The position numbers were made by a program, and so were the translations under genes. Below, in pieces: positions 14,279 to 26,290 of a stretch of 64,000 nucleotides of DNA. Origin of the DNA: Adineta vaga (lineage: Eukaryota > Rotifera). Positions within the stretch are counted from its first letter, which is position 1. The number at the start of each line of letters is the position of its first letter. The notes under the pieces were generated by a model. The model was given only the letters and a program-made list of their open reading frames with translations, had not been told where the DNA came from and made no database searches. The stretch is from contig CP075496.1 in assembly GCA_021613535.1 (NCBI GenBank), forward strand, positions 5,704,001 to 5,768,000, written 5' to 3'.

Positions 14279-16604
14279 CTAAACGAACTCTTCTTCTCTG
14301 CTTAACATTATTGGTAACAAAAGTTTAAGAAAGTATGTGAGAAAAAATCCACATAACGAAAGTAGAATACCACATATAAGCATAATAATATCTTTTGTTG
14401 TATTACTTGTCATGTAAATAAGTAATTCAGGTTGATCATAATTTGATGTGAAAATTACTCGATTATCAATTGATTCATCATTATTTCGTATTAAATTAAT
14501 TGAATTTATTGAAACACGTAAACATGTTTCCGTTGATTCTTGATAGATTTTCGATCGATAAACATTTTCTTGTTCATGACATGCAGTTTTTGTTGTACTC
14601 ATCGTTCGTGTTGCAATCCAATTTAATAGAATATCATGAATATAAGATGATGCATCAAAAAAATGACTATTTAAATATGATTTGACTTCTGATTGATGTA
14701 GATTTGGTTGTAAGAATGAAAATGATTCTTTCATTTGATTTGATACTTCTTTAAAGTAGAAGACACCTGTTTCATTCGTTTCGGAAATAATATTCGAACA
14801 ATTTGAATGAAGAAAACAATTGAATAATGCATGAATTCGATCTGATAACGCTTGTTTCATTTCGAATGATAATTCATTGACACACTTTGATAGATTTAAA
14901 TAATCACAAATAGTTTTTAATAGAGCATAGAGATGATTTTCAATTGCGGAGAATTTTGACACGTCAGTGAAGATATCTCGATAACTATTATAGAATGGAT
15001 TCATATATTCATAAGCGTAGTTAGTATTGCTATTGTACTAACATTTAATGAATGAAAATCAGAAAGAGAATTAGGTAAAGGTGTTATATGTTTCAATGTA
15101 ATTGAACTGGAAGAACTTCTACAGAGAAATTCATTCTAGAAATATTATTTCTTTTGATTATTCTTACTGTAATTTTCCAAGAAATGGATGAACATTGTTA
15201 TGAAGAATGTATGTATGTGTAGGATCGAATCCTAATTGATCGATATTAATGATAAGATCAATATGTTCAGCTTCGATCGGATGTAGATTGTTTTCATTCG
15301 ATGTTTTCTTAGTTGTATAAGGAAAGTTCCCGTCTTGAATAAGTTTAGTTAATTCTAATGTTCCGTAATGATTCCAATTTTCTCCATTTAGAAATAGAAG
15401 AACAATGTCTTTATTATTTCCATCAGTCATTAATAATTGACTTAAATTAATTCGACCTAATGTCCAAGCCAGACCAAGTAATGTAACTACACCTAATGCT
15501 GTAGATTGAGTACCGGCATCTAATGATCAAGCATAGTGAATAGGTGTATTATAATTAAATAGAAATGGGTTTACTTTTTGGTTGAAAAATAGAAAAAAAA
15601 TCAAATTTTGTATAGAAAATAATAACAGATTTAGGTGGACGAGTATTTTCTATGGAAATAGCATTGAATGTACTCCAGATAATATTGATCATTGGACTTC
15701 GACATTTAATAGAATAATGTTTAAAATAAGCTTCACCTAGATCAGAAAGGTAAGCATTACTTTTATACTCTCATTTCAATCGTACAACAAGAAAAATAAT
15801 CTCTGTTCTATTATACACATGATGTTATTATATTCTTGCTACTTATTTTTCAAACTATATTACTAAAAAATATTCTCTGAGCTTTGATTCAATAAAATTG
15901 GAATGAAATATACCGAAATAATTGCTTTTTGATCGTCGATTGCAAACTTGAGCATTTTCAACTCCATACGCATAGGACTTCATACTACAAATAACTTTTA
16001 TTCTTTCTTAACCACAGAAACAAAACTAATACTCAACTAACTGTACATCAATATATATTCCTTTGAATATTTGTTGTTGATTATACACTTGACTAAGTTT
16101 TCTTAATTCATCAATGATTGATTGATTCGTTAATAAAAATATCGGTTTATCTATCTTCATTCCACGAAAATCAATACCAAATTTATTCTTTCGAATTGAA
16201 CAATTTGTTGTTTTGGAAAGTCCAATAGAATCATCAGGACATGTGCTTACTTCTGTAAAAGCATCGTCTGTTAAAGGTACATGTTTACCATCAATTAATA
16301 CTCCTACAACCATCGATGCAGAATGTATAGCATATTCAAGAATATCTTTTCGAGGAGGTATAAGAATGATAAGAGGTTGTGAATGTTGATGTGATGTAAG
16401 ATCATTTAATGATGATATATCGATTAGTCGACCACGACTACCTGATCGATGAGATGAACATCCTGTGAGAGTATTCTTCGTTAAATATCGCATACAAAAA
16501 TCGAATGATGAGGTTAGATACATTTTTGTTTGGATGGAACGAAGTTTTAATGTGAAACATGATGGATTGAATAGAATGAATAGAAGAAAATGATGACTAA
16601 TCAT
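14279..16604 (-). CDS. ncstn: Nicastrin, gamma-secretase subunit (apparent one-base frameshift)
   Basis: Exons on the minus strand: 16604-16033, 15984-15914, 15736-15575, 15519-15168, 15118-14279. The product is about 665 residues (human 709): signal peptide MISHHFLLFILFNPSCF, ectodomain, one C-terminal transmembrane helix (MLICGILLSLCGFFLTYFL) and a short tail. Diagnostic stretches match nicastrin: CMRYLTKNTLTGCSSH, CPDDSIGL, GIDFRGMKIDKPIFLL and the aminopeptidase-like fold around FLNGENWNHYG. Nicastrin is the glycosylated gamma-secretase subunit that gates substrates for intramembrane cleavage. Exon lengths total 1997, one short of a multiple of three. Similarity runs in one frame to ...NVSTIAIL and resumes in another at NYAYEYMNPFYNSY near 15022, so a one-base deletion (real or a sequencing error) is likely. 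The DYIGS motif is replaced by NHYGT. The start is taken as the Met at 16604 because it begins the signal peptide; an upstream exon cannot be excluded. Confidence 0.85.
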
Positions 16605-16679
16605 TCTAGAAAAAAAACGAATAATGTTAGGCGCCAATTGTTATCTGAAAGAGATTCGTTCTTTCATAATCCTATATTC

Positions 16680-16684
16680 GCCGG

Positions 16685-16741
<57 letters not shown>

Positions 16742-16752
16742 GGGTCACGGCA
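16680..16752 (+). tRNA. tRNA-Phe (anticodon GAA)
   Basis: This 73-nt intronless gene folds as a cloverleaf: D arm GCTCAGTTGGGAGAGC, anticodon stem TCAGA/TCTGA around loop CTGAAGA (anticodon GAA) and T arm CCTGGTTCGATCCCGGG. Box A and box B promoter elements are intact and a T-rich stretch follows at about 16755-16760 as Pol III terminator. The sequence is nearly the animal tRNA-Phe consensus, with one G5-A68 mismatch in the acceptor stem. It lies between the start of nicastrin (minus) and the PLAT gene (plus). Confidence 0.95.
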
Positions 16753-16777
16753 TATTTTTTTAAATGATCGATTTTTC

Positions 16778-19700
16778 ATGACGAAACATTTCAATAATTG
16801 TAAGGCGACTTTCAAAAAAAGCATTGAATATTTTTGATATTTTCTATTTAGTATCTTTAGTAAATTGTCGTTTATTCGAAACACCACTTGGTTGCACATT
16901 AACGATTGAATATGAAAAAATCGAATGGCAAGAAGCTATTCATTGTCATATTCGTTTTCATGGCCGATATAGTTTATCACCAATGTTTCCTGTTGTAATG
17001 ACAAGAGATGGTCGAATGCAGACGAATTTTGTCTTTCAAGACGTTGGCGAAGTAGATCTTTGTTTTAAGATTGACAAAAAATAGAATAATTAAAGCCAAT
17101 TGTAATAGATTGTGGCAATTGAAATTCAACTAATGTCAAATAAAAAGGTTGGACTGAATATCAAATGGATTGAGATCAACATTCCAAAGAAAGGAGTTTG
17201 GCAAAAGTATACGTTTTTCATGAAAATGTTCTGATTTATTTACTTCTATGGAATTTTGTTAGATTTGATGTGCAACGTTGGTTACATCCGAATATGGGTG
17301 ATGGACGAACTCGATTGATCTTAACTCCAAATCGAATACCGGGTTATGAACCGAAAAGTAAATAAAATGTTTGAAATTAGTTTCGTTCCATTTCATTTGT
17401 AGAAATGCTTAAGAATATTGAACAACCAAAACGAGGTGTGATCTTGTCATTTTGTTTTATATAAAACCGTTTATATTGGAAATCTAGATCATGTTAAATA
17501 TATGATACTTGTTAAAATTTCGAAAACTAACGAAAATATTGATGGTTCAATATTATCACTCGATCTAATTGGCAGTAAGCTAAAAGCTTTTAATCTAAAT
17601 AACTGAATGATACAGATTCCTATATTGAAGAATATGGTCGAACAGGACTACATCAACTAAATGTAAAATATGACAGAATTATTCCACTAAAAGTCGATAC
17701 TCAACCAAATCTATTCGAATTAACTATGTTAGATATTGGTTTATTAAATGATTATGAAATAAATTTAGAGAATACAGAACATGATGGTGCTTATTTTGTT
17801 TCGACTATTTACATATTTTGCAAACAATATTATGAGTAAATGAATTTTTATCGTTGTTTTCAACAATATAACTATCGTTGCATAGAATTGATGTTCATCA
17901 TTGGATTGAAAATACTCAAACATTACGTGGTCATATTCGAGTATTAGATACACCAATAGGATCATCATTATTCAATAAAATTCCATTGAGTATGAAGGAA
18001 TATGATTTCAATCTAGTTTTGAAACTGATTTATTTTCTCGAAAGATTCTTCTTTTATTCTTTGGCTTATTGGATCTAAATTGAAGAAAAACGAAATAACA
18101 TTACCAATTCATTTCCAATTCAATTGTCAGAACACTTTAATCAATCCAATCGAAGAAACAGTTACAATTCGATCGAATTCTATATCTGTATTAGCTATTT
18201 CAACACCTTGTGCAATGCCTGTATACATCTTCGTTCATGTTATTCGTAAAAGGATATTTATATGATTTCTTAGTTGAATTCAATTCTACTTGAATATCAT
18301 CGAAATACAATAAATTATTGTTTAATCAAAGAAATCATCGTTCTTGATGTTTTTCAAGGTCAATATTTCTAGTATGTGTTTAGATTTCATGACTACCACT
18401 ATTCAAAAACTATTCTCTTTCAAAGTTTTCAATACAATAATGAATCTGTGAAATCATCCAATAAAATGGATTGTTACTCATTTCTACCAAAACACGACGA
18501 TCTATTACCTTCACAACAACATTGTAAAAGAATATATTTCTTTCTAAATTCTAATAATTTCGTTTTAGCAAAACCTTATGTCATTTCGATCTTAACATCT
18601 GCAAAGAATCTATCACGTAAACATGCAATAAAAATTGTTTTACGTGGTGAACAGGGTTTAACAAACATGCTTTCTTTACACAATTCTTCATGGAATGAAT
18701 TTCCATTTGAAAGAAAACATAAAGATAAATTTGTCGTACTCGGAACAGATATTGGCAAAGTGAACTGGAATGAATTTTGACGAGCAAAATGAAAGTTATA
18801 TTCGTTAGTTTTCTTTTAGATAATTGGTTTAACGATGTTTCATTCAAGTGAAGAGACAAAATATAGCTTTGATATTCTTGAAATCTTTGTACCAGATAGC
18901 AAAACATGCATTCGGTTTGTTTGAGATAAAGAAAATGAACTTTAGGAAAATAGACTATTCTATATTATTTAAAGATTACATGGAAAATATGATATCTTCA
19001 ATGAAATAATCGATTTTAATTGCCGTAAGTATGGAAACAAAAAAAGATCATAAATGACAATTGTTTGAATAGATGAACCAGCGGTTGTTTATATCGTTCA
19101 AATCAAAACTGGTTTTGGTACATTAAACGATACAGCAGATATTATATTAACATTAGTTGGCGAAGAATCATCCAGTGAATGGATTTTATTAACATGTGAT
19201 AGTGATATGAAACCATTTCGTACTAATGAACTTGATACATTCTATATTCCAACAAAAAAACTCGGCAAAGTAAGATTTTTATTATCTATGAGGACAATAT
19301 TTATATCAATTGATAAAAAATAGATTCGTTCTGTGGATATTAGTTGTTCAAATATCGATATGAATTGTAAATGGTTTTGTGAAATGATCATTGTTCATGA
19401 TACAGTGTTTAATATAAAATCCAGGTAAATATTCCTTCTGAATGCATATATTCTATATATGTGAGCGAATCATAGCTCGATGACTTTTCTAGTATACTTA
19501 TTCTACTTTTGATGTATGTAATACAAATAGATTTATAGTCAAATGGTCATAATAACAGAGAAAGAAAAGAATGACGTATAAGATTACGGCGAACGAAAAA
19601 TTTTTTTTCAAATTTTCATGACTATAAGACGTAAATAATATTCTTGCACTCAGAGTACATATTTTACTATACAAACTTATGTATATCTTCTTTTGACTGA

Positions 19701-22700
19701 AGTTGTGTGTTTTTACTATACGTATACTTATTCATCACAGCTACGAATAGAAAGACAGATCTGACTTTTGATTACTTTAATGAAAATAATGTTTAACAAT
19801 TGTTATCTCAGTGGATGATACTTTTATGCATAGAACTGTAGATTCGATTTTCACGAAGGATAAGATTGAATTATCAAATATATTTAGAAAAAGACAACGA
19901 TAAATTGCATTATATATTATAGTTTTCTCATTAATCGTTGGTGGGGTGATCATCAAGAAATAGACTTTGTAGACGCATCGAACACTATAAGTAAAACGAC
20001 ATTGATCCAACCAGCATCAACGAAACTATTAATAACTTTTCTTCTAACAATAAAAACGGGTATTCGACCAGCAATGAATCCAATGCTCTCACCTTCAATC
20101 TATATTTTCTTTGCTGGTCAATTTGGAAGTTCACCTGTTCTCCATCTAAATGAACTTACTGATCGAATTGATTTATTTCAATCGTTAGAAATTGACGAAT
20201 TTACTTTTACAATACCCGATACAGGCACAGTAATCATCATGATTCTTTTTCTTTCATCTATGAAATACTTGTCTTTCTACGATGAATATGTGTAAGTTTA
20301 GCCAACGATAATGCGTATTTGGAATACGGAAGATCTTGCTACATGGACATGTGATTATATTGACATTAAATACATTAGTAACTCCACAATAACTCAGTTC
20401 GTCATATTTTGTTACTTCTAAAATTTAAAATGACATTTACCTCGATGTTTCAGCTTTCCAATGGGTGTAGATTTACAGAAAAGCAATCCATTATTTTCAT
20501 CTTATATTGATCTTGAAGTTGATGTTGGTCGAGTAATACTTCCACTAGCAGGACCACGTGATGATAGTGCATATCCATCATATGAAATGATTATTCGAAC
20601 TGATCAAATAAAATATATCGAAGATGGTAGTATTATTATTCAGATAGAAGGTGATAAAAATCGATCAAAACGAGTATTATTGATTGAAAACAGTAATAGT
20701 TCATCGACCAAAAATGAAGGAACTTCCAGATTTTTTATTTATGGACTTTGTTCACTAGGAGATGTATAGTATAAATAGTTGATATTCTTCTAATCTGTTT
20801 TTCTTTCAAGTTAAAAGAAATTTCTATTGATCTTAAAAAGACTCAACGGCATATCAAATGGAAATGGGAGTATATAATAATATATGATTATTTAAACGAT
20901 AGATATTATGGTACAAAAGCCAATCAAAATCATTATATTGGCAAATATAAAATTGGCAGATTGAATAATTTTGATACTGATCATATTCGTAACTTAATAT
21001 TAAGGATTGGAACGAAATCAATTGCTATTTTTTTCATTTCTAGATGAAGAACTCGATCGTATACAAAATGAATCAATTGTTGACAATGTTCCGGAATCAG
21101 GCAAGTGATTTATATTGGTTGTATTCTCTAGAAACCATGTTATTCTATTGCCATTTTCAGATCCTATTTATCGAATATTATATCGAACTCAACCGAATAT
21201 GTTAACAAATGTTTCACGAAACGGTCAGATACTTCTGAGATTAAGTGGCGATGAATCGACCGCTTTCTTTCTTCTTGACCATACTCGTCAATTAACATCA
21301 GGATCAATCAATGAATATTTTTATCATGGAAACGACTATATTCATGGAGTAAAGATTTTTCTAATAACGCTAAGATTGACTATGAATAATATAAAATAGT
21401 TGAATAAAATCGATGTTCAATTGATCGATGATGAAAATACTCGATGGGCTTGTGAATCAATTGAAATTTATGATTTAAAAACCAACGATATAATTACGTA
21501 AGAAGCTTATTTACAAAAGTTCAATCTGCCCTTCTTTCTCTCAATAGATTTCCAATCAATAGTTTGATTGAATCTAAAAAAATGACTACATGGAAATCTG
21601 GTGTTAAATCACCTATGATTTACTTTATTTGTATTCGAACAGGACTACAAGGTGCTTCATTAAATTTTCGATTTGGTTCAGCTCATGCATCATTGAAATT
21701 ATATGGTGATTCAGGCGTATCAAATGAAATCCCGTTGCATATTCCTTCTGAACAATCATTCTATCTTAGAGCAAATCAAATAGATACATTTGAAATCAAT
21801 GAAATGATATCGATAGTTGGTCAAATTAGTTCGATAGATCTTTATCATAATGGACAGAAAGAAGATTTTTGGGATATTCAATGGATGAATATAAAAGATG
21901 TAACAACAAACAAATCTTTTCAGTGAGAATAATGAATTTTCTCAAATATTAGGAAATCTTCGTTTGTAGTTTTACAATTAGTAAATGTTTAAATAAAAAT
22001 ATAGGAACAAATTTGAAGATTTTACATGTACCAGTAGATGTATCAGCAAGAAAATCAAGTATGTATAAATTTTTGTAATTAGTAAGCAGATTATCATTGC
22101 TTCATTCGCACTCTTCGAAGTGAATCAATTGGGCTCAATATCAAACTATATCATACGGGTGAAAACAGGTGTTCAAACACCTTTACATAGTGACGAACCG
22201 AATGTAGTTTCAGTCGTACTAATTGATCCGTTGAATGATTCGACTCGAATACCATTAGCACAATCAGATAATTCAACGTCATCAATGTTTCAAGCGGAAC
22301 AAGAAGATCGATTTGAAATAACTATTACACCGATGCTTGAAGTAAAATGAAATATTTTTCTACTAAATCATTAAACATGTAGCTATTAGTTAAAAATCAT
22401 CCAACTCTATTTTCATGGTACATTTCCATGGTTTTGCGAACGAATAATAGTAACTGATCAAATAAGTGGATTGTCTTATCGGTAATTATTTGCATTCATA
22501 TTTTAATTTATTTGAGAAAGATATTAGATTTGATGTTGAACAATGGTTTACACAAATAACGAACGATAATCCAGTGAATATTTATGGACAACGGGAAGAT
22601 GATATTGGTAAATTCATAGAAATCGAAGATAGCAAAAGAAGCCTTTTATTTTCTTAAGGTTGGACTTATTCGGTTACTGTTAAAACCCAAGCTGTTCTAC

Positions 22701-23698
22701 CAGCACAAACGAATTTACGTGGAAAGATAATTCTTTCCATCTATGGACAAAATTCTTCATTAAATAATGCTATACTTGGTTCAGGCCGGTTAATGTATGG
22801 ATTATTTCATGCTGGAAGTGAAGATACAATTGAACTTAAAAGTACAAAACGACTTGGAGATGTAGAAATTGATTGATGTATTCTCTGTAATTAATTCAAT
22901 CATGTTTAATAGATTCATTCGATTGATCTACGTCTTGAAGTTTCTGAATGGCAATCATGGTTTTGTGATACTATTGAAATCATAGATTCAGCTGCGATTT
23001 GGGAGTTTTCATCACGTTCAATGATATCTAAAACTTATAAGTAAATAACAATAGTTTCCTTCTAGATTTTACATTTGATCGCTTTGTTTGCTCTTTTTCT
23101 TTCTGAAAAGATTCCCAATCAATAGATGGCTCGGTGCTCATGCCATGGACAAACGTACTATCATTCATTCAACAATCAATCAAGAACCGGGCTATGCTAA
23201 AATGCCTTCATATATAGTTCATATATTAACTGGTACGAAAAATATGATTACTGAATCAAATATACAAGCAAATGTTTATCTTCAATTATTTTGTACAATA
23301 TCTAATCATGTCTATGGGCCAATTCTATTAGATAAATCTTCAAACAATACTCAACCATTTCGTAAAGGTCAAATCGATGAATTTTATATTAATGATTTAT
23401 CATATTGTGGTGAAATAAAAAAGATTCGTTTATGGCATGATGGTGATAAATCTACCTCATGGCATTGTGAATGGTAAAGTAATCTTGGAGTAGAGATGAA
23501 GATCTTTCATATTATTCATATATATATAGGATTAAAATTACGCATGTGCAACGAAATGAAATTTATGAATTTGTTGTTGAGAAAATATTAGATGAAGATC
23601 TCGAAGAAGGTTCAAGTAATTTAATTTTATATAGTAAAAAGAAGGATGACACCAATGAAAATGAACTTCTTACACCACCACGAACTTTGATTTCTTAA
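16778..23698 (+). CDS. Multi-PLAT-domain protein (LOXHD1-like tandem PLAT array)
   Basis: About 30 small exons encode roughly 1,600 residues that are almost entirely PLAT/LH2 units. Each has a start like YIVHILTGTKN, a middle like GQIDEFYIND, a GEIKKIRLWHDG strand and an end like FPINRWLG. RWL-type or degenerate equivalents occur at about 17270, 17890, 18390, 18975, 19930, 20455, 21550, 21975, 22530 and 23115, so I count about 11 or 12 units. LOXHD1, the closest known plan, has 15 PLAT domains and is needed in hair-cell stereocilia; PLAT domains bind lipids or membrane proteins. Exons from 18569 to 23698 join in frame (last 23111-23473, 23530-23698), as do those up to 17835. Between 17990 and 18400 the third unit cannot be joined cleanly and may be damaged. 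The first exon (16778-16799, ATG, donor at 16800) is tentative. One intron (21101-21160) has a GC donor, and intron 19425-19922 is long. Confidence 0.8.
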
Positions 23699-23702
23699 TA
23701 AA
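23697..23702 (+). terminator. Polyadenylation signal overlapping the PLAT gene stop codon
   Basis: AATAAA begins at the second base of the TAA stop (23696-23698). If used, the 3'UTR would be only about 20-30 nt. Confidence 0.4.
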
Positions 23703-26290
23703 CATATTATATAATTAAGTATGTCTATGTAAAATCACTCTAAATATGAAAATATAGTTCAATATTCGATTGTTATTATATCATTTGTTCAAAACAAAAA
23801 TCATCGAAAGTGATAAGCTCTGTCGGTTGATTAACCGATTTCTTCTTCTCTTTTACCTAACATTCAGCTCATATGTCAACTTACAAGTCACAATGAATAT
23901 ACACTTCATAGAGTGTCCAACAAGGACGACCTTTTCTCAATCCCAGAGGATATTTAAATTTTTCTAGTCAGATTTCATATCTTTACATTTGAGAAAAGAT
24001 ATCATTATCATATACTACATGTTCTAGACGATGAGTAAAAATATACTTTCAATGACATAGGATAAACCTACTTCAATGTACGAATTAATTCTATTCAAGT
24101 ATGTATTGTTTTGATTTATTTTTCAACTCTAGAAGAAAGAAAACAGGTTATAAATTGTACATATTTTATTCTTTGTGATGAGAAATAGGAATTTAAACAA
24201 AAATATCCGGCAACGTTAACTTTTAATACTGTCCTTGCTATTATAATCTCAGCGGAAATTTCCGCTTACATTCCCATAGGACACTGCTCTTGACATACAC
24301 ACACATACACATTCACATATACATATATGTATCTGAACGTAAATTGATTGTCAATGTGACGTGACCATATACTACAGACCAGTGAACTGACTGATTATAT
24401 AGAAGTTATTAATTGTACAAATGAGCCGTTGATAGAAGATCATTCTTAATTTAACGTGATGCGTTCGTTTTTCTTCTATATTGCTTTTATTCTTGTTTGA
24501 TGATGTGATATATTGTGCAATACTTCTTTTCAAATTAGACCTTAGAGATAGATGACGTGTGGATGTGTGTATACATACATCTATGTATATAATATTTACA
24601 TGTTACCATTTGGTCATCCGAAAGATGAGGCATTACTAAGCAACTTAATGAATTGATGAACTTATTATACCAATTTGTTTTTAAGTTCTATATAAGACAA
24701 GAGACGTAAGACCTTTCTATTGATAACATAACAAGTCGAAAAAAAGAGGTTAGTACGTATCATTTTTCAATGATGATAGAGATGACTTCTTATATATCCT
24801 AAATTCGGTAAGTTACATCACACTGATGTTTTGTTGATTCTTGATGCCGATAAGAAGAAAAGACACGACGAAGCACTTGAAAATCACCCGAAATATGCTA
24901 GGAATGAGCGAGCGAGAGAGAGTACAAATTCTGGACTAATTCAGTAGTACATTTTTGTCAAACGTTTACATGTTTGTCTATATTGTCAGACATTCTATCT
25001 AGTGATGAAGTGTTCTTGAATTTCCATCATAGTCGACTATAGTATCTATCATTAACGATAATATGCATACATAACACCAGTTGTAATCAATTAATCTTTC
25101 CTTCTCATTCTCTTTCACACTACATTCTCTTGTGAGTACATATTCTCTTTATTTTTTCCAGTAATCAATGTCATAAAAGTAACATATGATTCTAATGAAA
25201 CTCGATTTCAAAACAAATCTCGTAAGTAAAGTCTGAATAATAGAAGTGATATGTTTCGTTTTTTATCCAGTGATTCTCATTCCTTCTATAGCGGAAGGGA
25301 TTATTTGAACGTTTAAGTTGATGTGAACGCGTCCGTTTTCTTTTTTTTATATTTTTCTATATACCCTCAAGATACATCATACTAGTTAGATGTTGTCTGG
25401 ACAAATTATTAATTCAACGAACGATGTTCTTCATCATCATCGTTCATTCATATATGCATAAGTATCTACTTGAATAATACATCTCCGAAATTAAACATAG
25501 TAATAGAATAGTAATATAGTTTGATAGGATAGTACACTGTGTTGCATTTATAACATCGATTAAAACGTAGCATCTAGGAAAATAATCGGTACGAATAGAA
25601 GAGATTAACAATTTAATATTGACCAGTAGCCGGAAATATACTCGTAGAAAAAAGATTAGTTGCTTTAGGGCAATAGCATCCATAAATCTGCAGACCATTT
25701 TGTTTGTCTCCATCTGGTTCCTCCCCTCTCTCTCTCTCTCTTTCTGTAGATTACTTTGTCGATTTAGTTAATAAGAGAATAATCATAAGTCACGTTTAAG
25801 ATTGATCGATATGTTCTAGAAGCCATACAATCGTTCGTTTCAGACAATAACAGATGGGTTGACTTGATCATACTTATTGATCAATATATACTATTGAAAT
25901 AATAATTGCCATTTTTTTATTCGCTTATTTTAAATTACGTGCTATTGGTAAGCTATTCTCTAATATATGATCTCATCACAACGATATCAGTGAGACATGT
26001 ATATGCATATTAGAATAAAAGAAAGAGAAAAAAATGAAAGAAGAATGCAAGAGAGAGAAGAGAGAACAAGCATCAGCACTTGAGTAAGAGATGATGAACG
26101 GCGACATGCTGTTTGTATGATGATGAATTTAGACAAGCAAAATACTTGTACTACTCAATGTACATATGCTTGTATACATTCTATGATTAAACAAACATTG
26201 CACTCATCGTTTTGTCTTCAATGCTTCTATTTTTCTTCTAGGTAATGGAATCTTGTTGATGAAGATTATTGTATGTCATCCAGATGAAGT
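23699..26290. other. Intergenic region, about 2.6 kb
   Basis: I find no exon with recognisable protein similarity on either strand. It includes a CT-rich run near 25725-25743 and CA/TA-rich stretches near 24296-24330 and 24560-24590. It probably carries promoter and 5'UTR sequence of the semaphorin gene. Confidence 0.5.

Noticed and set aside
16672-16899. Minus-strand open frame across the tRNA-Phe (contains NQGPSDLQSDALPTELSRR)
   Set aside because: It is the antisense translation of the tRNA gene, a well-known source of false protein annotations.
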